A stretch of 64,000 nt of DNA from Nocardiopsis sp. JB363 (lineage in GTDB: Bacteria; Actinomycetota; Actinomycetes; Streptosporangiales; Streptosporangiaceae), in assembly GCF_900143625.1 (NCBI RefSeq), contig NZ_FRFF01000072.1:58835-122834 (forward strand). Direction: 5' to 3'. Of the stretch, positions 30,605 to 38,180 are shown piece by piece. Each line of letters starts with the position of its first letter. The stretch's first letter is position 1. The notes under the pieces are model-generated. The model worked only from the letters and a program-made list of their open reading frames with translations, was not told where the DNA came from and did not search any database. The translations under genes were made by a program, and so were the position numbers.

Positions 30605-32551
30605 GTGGACATGACGACTTCCGACCCGCTTGTAGGCGCGACGCTGGACCGTCGCTACTTCGTCGAGTCCAGGATCGCCGGTGGCGGCATGGCGACGGTC
30701 TACGTCGCCCACGACCTCAGGCTGGACCGCAGACTCGCTCTGAAGGTCATGCACCCGTCCCTGGCGCAGGACCCTTCCTTCGTCCAACGCTTCATCAACG
30801 AGGCGCACTCGGTCGCCAAGCTCTCGCACCCCAACGTGGTCCAGGTCTTCGACCAGGGCGAGGACCAGGGACACGTGTTCCTGGCCATGGAATACGTCCC
30901 CGGACGTACCCTGCGCGACCTGCTCAAGGAACGTGGTCGACTGACCCCCCGGCAGACGCTGAACTTCATGGCTCCGGTGCTGGCCGCCCTGGGCGCCGCC
31001 CACCAGGCCGGCATGGTGCACCGTGACGTCAAGCCCGAGAACGTCCTCCTCACCGAGGACGGTCGGGTCAAGGTCGCCGACTTCGGACTGGCGCGCGCGG
31101 TCGAGCAGTCCAACCAGGGACTGACCCGCACCGGCACCCTGATGGGTACCGCCGCCTACCTGGCCCCCGAACAGATCGAGAAGGGCGTCGCCGATGCCCG
31201 CAGCGACGTCTACGCCGCGGGCATCATGTTCTACGAGCTGCTCACCGGCGGTCAGCCGCACACCGGCGAGACCCCCATCGCCATCGCCTACCAACACGTC
31301 AACGAGGACGTACCGCGGCCCTCGCACTTCCTGCCGGGTCTCCCGCCCGAGGTGGACGCCCTGGTCACCAAGGCCACGGAGCGTGACCCCAGGTACCGGC
31401 CCGGCAACGCCGGTCAGTACCTGGCCAAGGTGCTGGAGGTCCTCCGGACCCTGCCCGAGTCGCCCTCGGGCTCCCAGCACATGACGCCGGTCGCGCCCTC
31501 CGGCGCGGCAGGCGTCACCATGACCGCGCCCCAGCTGATCGCGGGCGGGGCGGGACCGGGCACCGAGAACGCCACCATGGTCGTCGACATGAACGCCGAC
31601 GACTACGACGACGGCTACGGCTCCGATGACGGGGGCGGTTCCTGGTTCTCGCGCAACCGCCTGCTGGTGGTGGGCGCCGCCGCCATGGCGCTGCTCGTGG
31701 GCGTGGTCGGCTGGTGGTTCCTGCTGGGCCGCTTCGAACCCGTCCCCGACGTGGTCGGCGCCACGCCCGAGATCGCCCGGGACGAGATCCGTTCGGCCGG
31801 ACTGATCTACGACCTGTCCGAGGAGCCGGTCTACAGCGACGTCTCCGTGGGCGAGGTGGGCGCCACCGACCCCGAGGAGGGTGAGCGCCTCTCCCCCGGC
31901 GACCCGGTGACGGTGTACGTCTCCAAGGGGCCGCAGGAGGTGGAGATGCCCGACATCGCCGGGCAGAACATCGCCGACGCCCTCAAGGACCTGGAGGACC
32001 TGGGCTTCGAGACCGACCGGATCGAGCAGGAGGAGGTCGAGTCCCCCGACAACGATCCGGGCCAGGTCATCTCCAGTGCGCCCGAGGCGGGGGCCACCGC
32101 CGACCGCGAGGAGACGGTGACGCTCACCGTCAGCAAGGGCATTCCGGTGCCGAGCCTGGCCGGCGAGGAGCGCGAGGACGCCGAGGCCACCCTGGAGGAT
32201 CTGGGCCTGACGGTCGAGATCGTCGAGGAGGACAGCGAGAACGTGGACGAGGGTCAGGTCATCGACCAGACCCCCGACACCGGCACCAACGTGGGCCCCG
32301 GGTCCACCGTCACCCTGACCGTGTCCACCGGTCCGCCGGAGGTGGAGATCCCGGACGTGCTCGGCGAGCGGATCAAGGACGCTCGTGAGACCTTGGAGGA
32401 CGCCGGTTTCGACGTCAAGGTGGAGCGCATCCTGGGCGGTCGGACCATCGGCCACCAGTCGCACACCGGTGAGGCTCCGGAGGGCACCGAGATCACGATC
32501 ACCGCGACACCCGGCGGTGTCGTCATCGACCCGGACGAAGACGACGACTGA
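30605..32551 (+). CDS. Ser/Thr protein kinase with four PASTA repeats (PknB type)
   Basis: The receptor-like kinase has 648 residues. Kinase domain (about 18-285): Gly loop IAGGGMATVYVAHD, catalytic Lys in LALKVM (47), HRDVKPEN (139-146) and DFG (159-161). One transmembrane helix (about 353-376, LLVVGAAAMALLVGVVGWWF) follows an acidic linker. Four PASTA repeats (about 378-648) end in an acidic tail. PASTA domains sense peptidoglycan fragments or lipid II, so the kinase probably couples cell-wall state to growth. GTG at 30605 is 12 nt after AAGGA; ATG at 30611 is an alternative. A long terminator follows. Confidence 0.95.
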   Translation: MDMTTSDPLVGATLDRRYFVESRIAGGGMATVYVAHDLRLDRRLALKVMHPSLAQDPSFVQRFINEAHSVAKLSHPNVVQVFDQGEDQGHVFLAMEYVPGRTLRDLLKERGRLTPRQTLNFMAPVLAALGAAHQAGMVHRDVKPENVLLTEDGRVKVADFGLARAVEQSNQGLTRTGTLMGTAAYLAPEQIEKGVADARSDVYAAGIMFYELLTGGQPHTGETPIAIAYQHVNEDVPRPSHFLPGLPPEVDALVTKATERDPRYRPGNAGQYLAKVLEVLRTLPESPSGSQHMTPVAPSGAAGVTMTAPQLIAGGAGPGTENATMVVDMNADDYDDGYGSDDGGGSWFSRNRLLVVGAAAMALLVGVVGWWFLLGRFEPVPDVVGATPEIARDEIRSAGLIYDLSEEPVYSDVSVGEVGATDPEEGERLSPGDPVTVYVSKGPQEVEMPDIAGQNIADALKDLEDLGFETDRIEQEEVESPDNDPGQVISSAPEAGATADREETVTLTVSKGIPVPSLAGEEREDAEATLEDLGLTVEIVEEDSENVDEGQVIDQTPDTGTNVGPGSTVTLTVSTGPPEVEIPDVLGERIKDARETLEDAGFDVKVERILGGRTIGHQSHTGEAPEGTEITITATPGGVVIDPDEDDD

Positions 32552-32576
32552 CCGCCGAGGAACGTCCACCACCGCC

Positions 32577-32614
32577 CGGGAGGGGCGGGGAGCTCGTGCT
32601 CCCCGCCCCTCCCG
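32577..32614 (+). terminator. Terminator of the PASTA kinase gene
   Basis: A 17-bp perfect stem (CGGGAGGGGCGGGGAGC and its complement) with loop TCGT lies 25 nt after the stop. No T run. Confidence 0.8.
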
Positions 32615-32677
32615 GCGTTGGGGCCCGATACGGCCGGCCCGCTGTGCTCACGGGCCCGCGCCCGCTACGCTCGGCGC

Positions 32678-33343
32678 ATGGACGGCGAGAACATCCGGGT
32701 ACTGGTGGTGGACGATCACCCCATGTGGCTCGACGCGGTCGCCCGCGACCTCGGCGAGGCGGGGATGACGGTGGTGGGGACCGCGGGCGACGGCGCCAAG
32801 GCGATGCGCATCGCGCCCGCGGCCCGCCCCACCCTGGCGGTGGTGGACCTGAACCTGCCCGACACCACCGGGGTGGAACTCACCGCCGCCCTGATCGCCC
32901 TGCCCGAACCCCCGCGGGTGCTGGTGTTGTCCGCCAGCGGGGAGAGCGAGGACGTCCTGTCCGCGGTCAAGGCCGGGGCCACGGGCTACCTCGTGAAGTC
33001 GGCCGGGCGCGAGGAACTTCTGGACGCGGTGCGCCGTGTCGACGCCGGGGACGCGGTCTACACCCCCGGACTGGCCGGTCTGGTCCTCGGTGAGTACCGC
33101 AGGTTGTCGAGCGAGCACGATCGTTCGCGGGAAGGGGCCGAGAACGCGCCGCGGCTCACACCCCGGGAGACCGAGGTGCTGCGCTTGGTGGCCAAGGGCC
33201 TGGCCTACAAACAGATCGCGCGCCGACTCACCATCTCCCATCGCACGGTGCAGAACCACGTGCAGAACACCCTGACCAAACTGCAGCTCCACAACCGTGT
33301 GGAGCTGGTGCGTTACGCCATCGACCAAGGGCTGGACGACTGA
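32678..33343 (+). CDS. NarL/FixJ-family response regulator
   Basis: The protein has 221 residues. The receiver (about 6-120) has acidic VVDDH, phospho-Asp in LAVVDLNLPDTTG and the conserved Lys in YLVKSAGREELL. The LuxR-type helix-turn-helix (about 150-210) has LTPRETEVLRLVAKGLAYKQIARRL and SHRTVQNHVQNTLTKL. ATG at 32678 is 6 nt after TACGCT, a leaderless promoter. Its partner is probably the MacS-like histidine kinase at 38-39 kb; in Streptomyces related kinase and regulator genes are adjacent to pfkA. Here pfkA, thiI, aroG and a sulfite-oxidase-like gene separate them. Confidence 0.93.
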   Translation: MDGENIRVLVVDDHPMWLDAVARDLGEAGMTVVGTAGDGAKAMRIAPAARPTLAVVDLNLPDTTGVELTAALIALPEPPRVLVLSASGESEDVLSAVKAGATGYLVKSAGREELLDAVRRVDAGDAVYTPGLAGLVLGEYRRLSSEHDRSREGAENAPRLTPRETEVLRLVAKGLAYKQIARRLTISHRTVQNHVQNTLTKLQLHNRVELVRYAIDQGLDD

Positions 33344-33484
33344 GGGCTGGACGACTGAGGACGGGCCGGCCGGGTTCCGTCCACCGGGACGTCCGGCTCT
33401 TTCGGACACCCGCACCACCTGATGGGGTGTGGGTTTCGGAAGGCGTTTCCCGTTGCGGGGTTGGCCCGAACTCCCCGCCCCCAC

Positions 33485-33500
33485 TATGGTCTAGACCATA
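33485..33500. promoter_or_regulatory. DasR-type GntR operator before pfkA
   Basis: TATGGTCTAGACCATA is a perfect 16-bp palindrome containing TGGTCTAGACCA, the core of DasR responsive elements in Streptomyces. It lies 47 bp before the pfkA start. Confidence 0.6.
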
Positions 33501-33546
33501 TTGGCGCCAGGCGCCGTGAACACATCGAACGTCGAGGAGAAGTCGC

Positions 33547-34572
33547 ATGCGAGTCGGGGTCCTGACCGGTGGCGGAGACTGCCCAGGTCTGAACGCTGTC
33601 ATCCGCGCCGTGGTCCGTAAGGGCATCAAGGACTACGGCTACGAGTTCATCGGCTTCCGGGACGGCTGGCGTGGGCCCCTGGAGGGCGACACCATGCCGC
33701 TGGACGTCAGCACCGTGCGCGGCATCCTGCCGCGCGGCGGGACCATCCTGGGCTCCTCGCGCACCAACCTGATGAAGATCGAGGGCGGCGTCGAACGCGT
33801 CAAGGACAACATGGCGGGGTTGGGCGTGGACGCCCTCATCGCCATCGGCGGCGAGGACACCCTCGGGGTGGCGCGCCAGCTGCACGACCGCGGCGTCAAC
33901 GTCGTGGGCGTGCCCAAGACCATCGACAACGACCTCAACGCCACGGACTACACGTTCGGGTTCGACACCGCCGTCAACATCGCCATGGAGGCGATCGACC
34001 GGCTGCACACCACCGCCGAGTCCCACCACCGCGCCCTGGTCGTGGAGGTCATGGGCCGGCACGCCGGGTGGATCGCCCTGCACTCGGGCATGGCGGCGGG
34101 CGCCAACGTCATCCTCATCCCCGAGCGCCCCTTCGACATCGACGAGGTCGTCAAGCACGTCCAGAGCCGCTTCGAGACCCAGTACGCCCCCATACTGGTG
34201 GTCGCCGAGGGTGCTCACCCCAAGGAAGGCCAGATGGAGCTCGCCACCGGCGCGAAGGACTCCTTCGGGCACGTGCGTCTGGGCGGCATCGGCCAGAACC
34301 TGGCCGAGGAGATCGAGAAGCGCACCGGCAAGGAGTCCCGTTCGGTGGTGCTGGGTCACGTCCAGCGCGGCGGTACCCCCAGCGCCTTCGACCGGGTGCT
34401 CGCCACCCGCCTGGGCGTGAACGCCATCGACTCCGTGCACGACAAGGCCTTCGGCAAGATGGTGGCCCTCCAGGGCACCGACATCGTCCGGGTGGACCTG
34501 GCCGAGGCCACCGACACGCTCAAGACGGTCCCGGCCGAGCGTTACGAGGAAGCCGAGGTCTTCTTCGGCTGA
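33547..34572 (+). CDS. pfkA: 6-phosphofructokinase with PPi-type active-site residues
   Basis: The enzyme phosphorylates fructose 6-phosphate. The 341-residue frame shows GVLTGGGDCPGLNAVIRAVV, ILGSSRTN, GVPKTIDNDLNATDYTFGFDT, MGRHAGWIAL and GHVQRGGTPSAFDRVLATR. In Escherichia coli numbering, which fits here without gaps, position 104 is Asp (GGED) and 124 is Lys (PKTIDND). Asp104 plus Lys124 are the marks of pyrophosphate-dependent enzymes; ATP enzymes have Gly104. The phosphoryl donor is therefore likely PPi, but this group contains mixed cases. ATG at 33547 follows GAGGAGA. A DasR-like palindrome stands before the gene. Confidence 0.93.
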   Translation: MRVGVLTGGGDCPGLNAVIRAVVRKGIKDYGYEFIGFRDGWRGPLEGDTMPLDVSTVRGILPRGGTILGSSRTNLMKIEGGVERVKDNMAGLGVDALIAIGGEDTLGVARQLHDRGVNVVGVPKTIDNDLNATDYTFGFDTAVNIAMEAIDRLHTTAESHHRALVVEVMGRHAGWIALHSGMAAGANVILIPERPFDIDEVVKHVQSRFETQYAPILVVAEGAHPKEGQMELATGAKDSFGHVRLGGIGQNLAEEIEKRTGKESRSVVLGHVQRGGTPSAFDRVLATRLGVNAIDSVHDKAFGKMVALQGTDIVRVDLAEATDTLKTVPAERYEEAEVFFG

Positions 34573-34589
34573 TCCGAAGAGCACCATGG

Positions 34590-34618
34590 ACGGCCCCTTC
34601 CGGTCCGGGAGGGGCCGT
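34590..34618 (+). terminator. pfkA terminator
   Basis: ACGGCCCCTTCC pairs with GGGAGGGGCCGT (one G-T pair, 5-nt loop), 17 nt after the pfkA stop. Confidence 0.7.
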
Positions 34619-34769
34619 TGGTGTGTCCGGTGTCCGCCGGGAATGTACCGAGCGCTCCGTGGATTGTTCGATACTGGAAGACAGCGGTGGACGCGCCCGG
34701 TCCCACCACCGCCCGCCCCTCATCTCCTCACCGGGCACGAAGGCATCATCTTTTCCGGAGGTAAGCACC

Positions 34770-36062
34770 ATGTCCGCGTCGCTGGAGTCCGCGCCGCTCC
34801 CCGTAACCGAGGCCGGAGCCGACGCCGGGCTCGGCGAGCTCTGCGTGCTGATGAAGCTCGGTGAGATCGTCCTCAAGGGTTCCAACCGCAAGCTCTTCGA
34901 GCGCCGGCTGCACAACAACATCCGCTCTTCCGTGCGCGATCTGGGCGATATCCGTCTCTCCCAGCGGGGCGCCGGCGTCATCATCGTGCGCAAGCCCGAG
35001 GCGTCGGACCTGGAGATCGCCGCGATCGCCGACCGTATGGCCAACGTCATGGGCGTGGTGTGGGTGCACCTGGTGCGCCGGGTCCGCAAGGACCTCGACG
35101 CCATCGTGGACGTGTCCGTGCGTTCCATGGCCGACCGGGAGGGCACCTTCGCGGTGCGCGCCCGCCGCCGGGACAAGCGTTTCGAGATGAACTCCGGTGA
35201 GCTGGCCGGATACCTCGGTTCCAAGATCATCGAGGCGCACGGCTACAAGGTGAACCTCAAGCGCCCCGACAACACCCTGTACGTGGAGATCGACAAGGAC
35301 GAGGCGTTCGTCTTCACCGACGGCATCCCCGGCCAGGGCGGTCTGCCCGCAGGCATGAGCGGTCGCGGTCTGGTGCTGATGTCGGGTGGCATCGACTCGC
35401 CCGTGGCGGCCCACCGGATGATCCGGCGCGGGCTGAAGGTCGACTTCCTGCACTTCTCCGGGATGCCCTTCACCGGCCCCGAGTCCATCTACAAGGCCTA
35501 CAGCCTGGTCCGGCAGATCGACCGTTACCAGGTGGGTTCGCGCCTGTTCGTGGTGCCCTTCGGCAAGGCCCAGCAGCAGCTGAAGAGCTCGGGCATCGAG
35601 CGCCTGCAGATCGTCGCCCAGCGGCGACTGATGCTCAAGGCCGCCGAGGCCCTGGCCGATGACCTGGGCGCGGAGTGCCTGATCACCGGCGACGCCCTGG
35701 GACAGGTCTCCAGTCAGACGATGACCAACCTGACCGCGCTGGACGACGCGGTGGACATGCCGATCATGCGGCCGCTCATCGGCATGGACAAGAGCGAGAT
35801 CATGGACCAGGCCCGCAAGATCGGGACGTTGGCCATCTCGGAGCTGCCCGACGAGGACTGCTGCACGATGCTGACCCCGCGTCAGGTGGAGACCGCCGCC
35901 AAGATCCCCGACCTGCGCACGATCGAGAAGCGCCTGGACGCCGAGGAACTCGCCGAGTACCTGGTGACCACGGCCCAGATGCACAAGCCCAGCTTCCTGG
36001 GTGACGCGGCCCCAAAGAAGGGGGTCGTCCCGGCAGCGGCCACGGCCGTGCCCACCGTGTGA
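34770..36062 (+). CDS. thiI: tRNA 4-thiouridine synthetase ThiI (no rhodanese domain)
   Basis: ThiI adenylates U8 of tRNA before sulfur insertion and in some bacteria also feeds thiazole synthesis. The 430-residue protein has an N-terminal ferredoxin-like/THUMP region (about 25-185, LKGSNRKLFERRLHNNIRSS). A PP-loop ATP pyrophosphatase domain follows (VLMSGGIDSPVAAHRMIRRG, about 205-224), with DALGQVSSQTMTNL and DEDCCTMLTP. The C-terminal rhodanese domain of enterobacterial ThiI is missing, as in most Gram-positive bacteria, so sulfur must come from a desulfurase elsewhere. ATG at 34770 has GGAGGT 7 nt upstream. Confidence 0.95.
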   Translation: MSASLESAPLPVTEAGADAGLGELCVLMKLGEIVLKGSNRKLFERRLHNNIRSSVRDLGDIRLSQRGAGVIIVRKPEASDLEIAAIADRMANVMGVVWVHLVRRVRKDLDAIVDVSVRSMADREGTFAVRARRRDKRFEMNSGELAGYLGSKIIEAHGYKVNLKRPDNTLYVEIDKDEAFVFTDGIPGQGGLPAGMSGRGLVLMSGGIDSPVAAHRMIRRGLKVDFLHFSGMPFTGPESIYKAYSLVRQIDRYQVGSRLFVVPFGKAQQQLKSSGIERLQIVAQRRLMLKAAEALADDLGAECLITGDALGQVSSQTMTNLTALDDAVDMPIMRPLIGMDKSEIMDQARKIGTLAISELPDEDCCTMLTPRQVETAAKIPDLRTIEKRLDAEELAEYLVTTAQMHKPSFLGDAAPKKGVVPAAATAVPTV

Positions 36063-36078
36063 GCGACGGACCGGACAC

Positions 36079-36119
36079 GAGAAAGGGAGCGGCGCCCCGA
36101 GGGCACCGCTCCCTTTCTC
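36079..36119. terminator. Bidirectional terminator between thiI and aroG
   Basis: A 14-bp perfect stem (GAGAAAGGGAGCGG / CCGCTCCCTTTCTC, 13-nt loop) lies between the two convergent genes. Confidence 0.8.
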
Positions 36120-36125
36120 ATACCT

Positions 36126-37172
36126 CTATACGTCGGCGAGCTCCCGCGCCGGGGCCGGGGTGAGCGTGCGTCCGCTCAGGGTGGCCAGGGTGCCGGCCAC
36201 GTCGCGCAGCACACCCAGGTCCTCCTCGACCAGAGCCTGGGGGCCATCGCACAGGGCCGTCTCCGGGTTCGGGTGCACGTCCACGATGATGCCGTCGGCA
36301 CCGATGGCGATGGCCGCGCGGGACAACGGCAGGACCAGGTCGCGCTTGCCACCGGAGTGGGACGGGTCGACGATCACCGGCAGGTGGGTGAGGTTCTGCG
36401 CCACCGGCACCGCGCTGATGTCCAGGGTGTTGCGGGTGGCCTTCTCGAAGGTGCGGATGCCGCGCTCGCACAGCACGATGTCGAGGTTGCCGCGCTGAGC
36501 GATGTACTCGGCGGCCATCAGCCATTCCTCGATGGTGGCGCTCATGCCGCGCTTGAGCAGGACGGGCTTGCCCGCGTCCCCGGCGGCCTGCAGCAGCGCG
36601 AAGTTCTGCATGTTGCGGGTGCCGATCTGGAGCATGTCCGCGTAGGAGGCGACCAGGTCGACGTCGGCGGCGTCCACGACCTCGGTGACGATCGGCATGC
36701 CGGTCTCGGCGCGCACGTCGGAGAGGATCTTCAGACCCTGCTCACCGAGCCCCTGGAAGGCGTACGGGGAGGTGCGAGGCTTGTAGGCGCCTCCTCGCAG
36801 CAGGGCGGCACCGGCGGCCTTGGCCATGTGGGCCGCCGCGAGGGTCTGCTCGGGCGTCTCGACCGCGCAGGGGCCGGCGATGACGGTCATGTGCTCGCCG
36901 CCGATCGGCACGCCGCGAACGCTGACGACGGTGCGGCTGTCGTGGTTCTCGCGGCTGACCAGCTTGTAGGGGGCGGAGATGCGCAGCACGTCACCGACAC
37001 CGGGCTTGGCGCTCAGGCCCAGGTCCTGGAACCGCTCGACGTCGCCCACCAGCCCGATGATCGTCCTGCTGACGCCGCGGGTCACGTACGCCTCACCCCC
37101 GGAGGAGGTGACCAGCTCGACGAGCGCGTCGATGTTGTCCGCGGTGGCGTCCGGTGCCATAACGATGACCAT
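36126..37172 (-). CDS. aroG: 3-deoxy-7-phosphoheptulonate (DAHP) synthase, type I-beta
   Basis: DAHP synthase condenses phosphoenolpyruvate and erythrose 4-phosphate, the entry to aromatic amino acids. It has 348 residues. The N-terminal ferredoxin-like regulatory domain (1-75) is followed by the barrel with VIAGPCAVETPEQTLAAA. LLRGGAYKPRTSPYAFQGLG, LLKRGMSATIEEWLMAAEYI and VDPSHSGGKRDLVLPLS complete the active site. ATG at 37172 has AGGGA upstream; the frame continues upstream without similarity. A leaderless leader peptide and a terminator hairpin precede it, so transcription is probably attenuated by aromatic amino acid supply. Confidence 0.95.
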   Translation of the reverse strand: MVIVMAPDATADNIDALVELVTSSGGEAYVTRGVSRTIIGLVGDVERFQDLGLSAKPGVGDVLRISAPYKLVSRENHDSRTVVSVRGVPIGGEHMTVIAGPCAVETPEQTLAAAHMAKAAGAALLRGGAYKPRTSPYAFQGLGEQGLKILSDVRAETGMPIVTEVVDAADVDLVASYADMLQIGTRNMQNFALLQAAGDAGKPVLLKRGMSATIEEWLMAAEYIAQRGNLDIVLCERGIRTFEKATRNTLDISAVPVAQNLTHLPVIVDPSHSGGKRDLVLPLSRAAIAIGADGIIVDVHPNPETALCDGPQALVEEDLGVLRDVAGTLATLSGRTLTPAPARELADV

Positions 37173-37253
37173 GTGGGTTGTCCCTGTTCGTCGGTTGTGC
37201 GGCGGTGCCGCTGGGTCGTCTCGCCTGGCCAGTCCGGTCCGGGTGGAACACAA

Positions 37254-37287
37254 AGGAGCCCCGGGCCTGTACCGGCCCGGGGCTCCT
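37254..37287 (-). terminator. Attenuator hairpin before DAHP synthase
   Basis: A 14-bp perfect stem (AGGAGCCCCGGGCC / GGCCCGGGGCTCCT) with a 6-nt loop lies 16 nt after the leader peptide stop and 81 nt before aroG. A short T-rich run (TTTGTGTT) follows on the minus strand. Its place between leader peptide and gene fits an amino-acid attenuator. Confidence 0.75.
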
Positions 37288-37302
37288 GGGAAGTCGTCTG
37301 TG

Positions 37303-37374
37303 TCAGCGCAGGGCTTTACAGGCGACCGGGGAGATGGGCCGGTAGCCATAAAAGCGCCAAAAGTTCCGCTGCAT
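37303..37374 (-). CDS. Aromatic leader peptide of the DAHP synthase attenuator
   Basis: The frame encodes 23 residues beginning MQRNFWRFYGYRP, with Phe, Trp, Phe, Tyr, Tyr within positions 5-11, and ends ACKALR. ATG at 37374 is exactly 7 nt after TATAGT on the minus strand, so the transcript would be leaderless. A terminator follows at once, then aroG. The aromatic codon run is what a ribosome would stall on when charged Phe, Trp or Tyr tRNAs are low. Confidence 0.8.
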   Translation of the reverse strand: MQRNFWRFYGYRPISPVACKALR

Positions 37375-37545
37375 GGCTGTGACTATAGCGCACGCCCGCG
37401 GCCGGCGCGCACGCCCGGGGTGAGTGATCTGGCTCTCGTCGCCGCCTGGCAGGATGACAGACGCCGCGGGTCCCACATCGGTCGTGGGAGCGCGGGGTCC
37501 ATCGGCGAACGCCGGTGGACGAGCGAGCCTTGCAGGGGGAACGGA

Positions 37546-38175
37546 GTGTCCGAGGGGACGGAGCCCGACACGAGGGTCGACCGGGACGGGCTGCCACCGG
37601 GGCAGGCGGTGCGCCACGAGCACAAACCGCTGCACTACGGGCGGGTCCCCTCCTTCCGGCCGGCTCGGTGGGACTTCCGCGTGTTCGGGGCCACCGAGTC
37701 GTTGGGCACCTACCGGTGGGACTGGAACGAGTTCACCGCGCTGCCGCGCGCGCGGGAGATGCGCCACTTCCACTGTGTGATGCGGTTCAGCATCCCGGAC
37801 GTGCACTGGGGCGGGGTACGCGCCACCGACCTGGTGGGGCTGGCGCCGCCCGCCCCCGAGGCCACACATGTGATGGCCTGGGGCGAGTACGGCTACAGCG
37901 CCAACATGCGCATGGACGACTTCCTCGCCGACGGGGTGCTGCTGACCACCCACCGAGACGGAGCCCCGCTCGCCCCCGAACACGGGTTCCCCCTGCGCCT
38001 GGTGGTGCCGCACCTGTACGGGTGGAAGAGCGTGAAGTGGCTGCGCTCGGTGGAGTACATGGTGGGCGACCGTCGCGGGTTCTGGGAGGACCGCGGGTAT
38101 CACAACCGGGCCGACCCCTGGGGGGAGGAACGCTTCTCCCACCAGGAGGAGCCCGGTGACGGCCCGCCCCTGTGA
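37546..38175 (+). CDS. Sulfite oxidase-like molybdopterin oxidoreductase
   Basis: The protein has 209 residues of the oxidoreductase molybdopterin-binding domain. HFHCVMRFSIPDVHWGGVRATDL holds the probable Mo-ligand Cys, VMAWGEYGYSANMRMDDFL follows, and GFPLRLVVPHLYGWKSVKWL is the family C-terminal signature. It has no signal peptide and no dimerisation domain, so it is the short cytoplasmic form (YedY/MsrP-like catalytic domain only). The electron donor or acceptor is unknown. GTG at 37546 has AGGGGG 6 nt upstream. It converges on the histidine kinase gene with 5 bp between stops. Confidence 0.87.
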   Translation: MSEGTEPDTRVDRDGLPPGQAVRHEHKPLHYGRVPSFRPARWDFRVFGATESLGTYRWDWNEFTALPRAREMRHFHCVMRFSIPDVHWGGVRATDLVGLAPPAPEATHVMAWGEYGYSANMRMDDFLADGVLLTTHRDGAPLAPEHGFPLRLVVPHLYGWKSVKWLRSVEYMVGDRRGFWEDRGYHNRADPWGEERFSHQEEPGDGPPL

Positions 38176-38180
38176 CCGAC

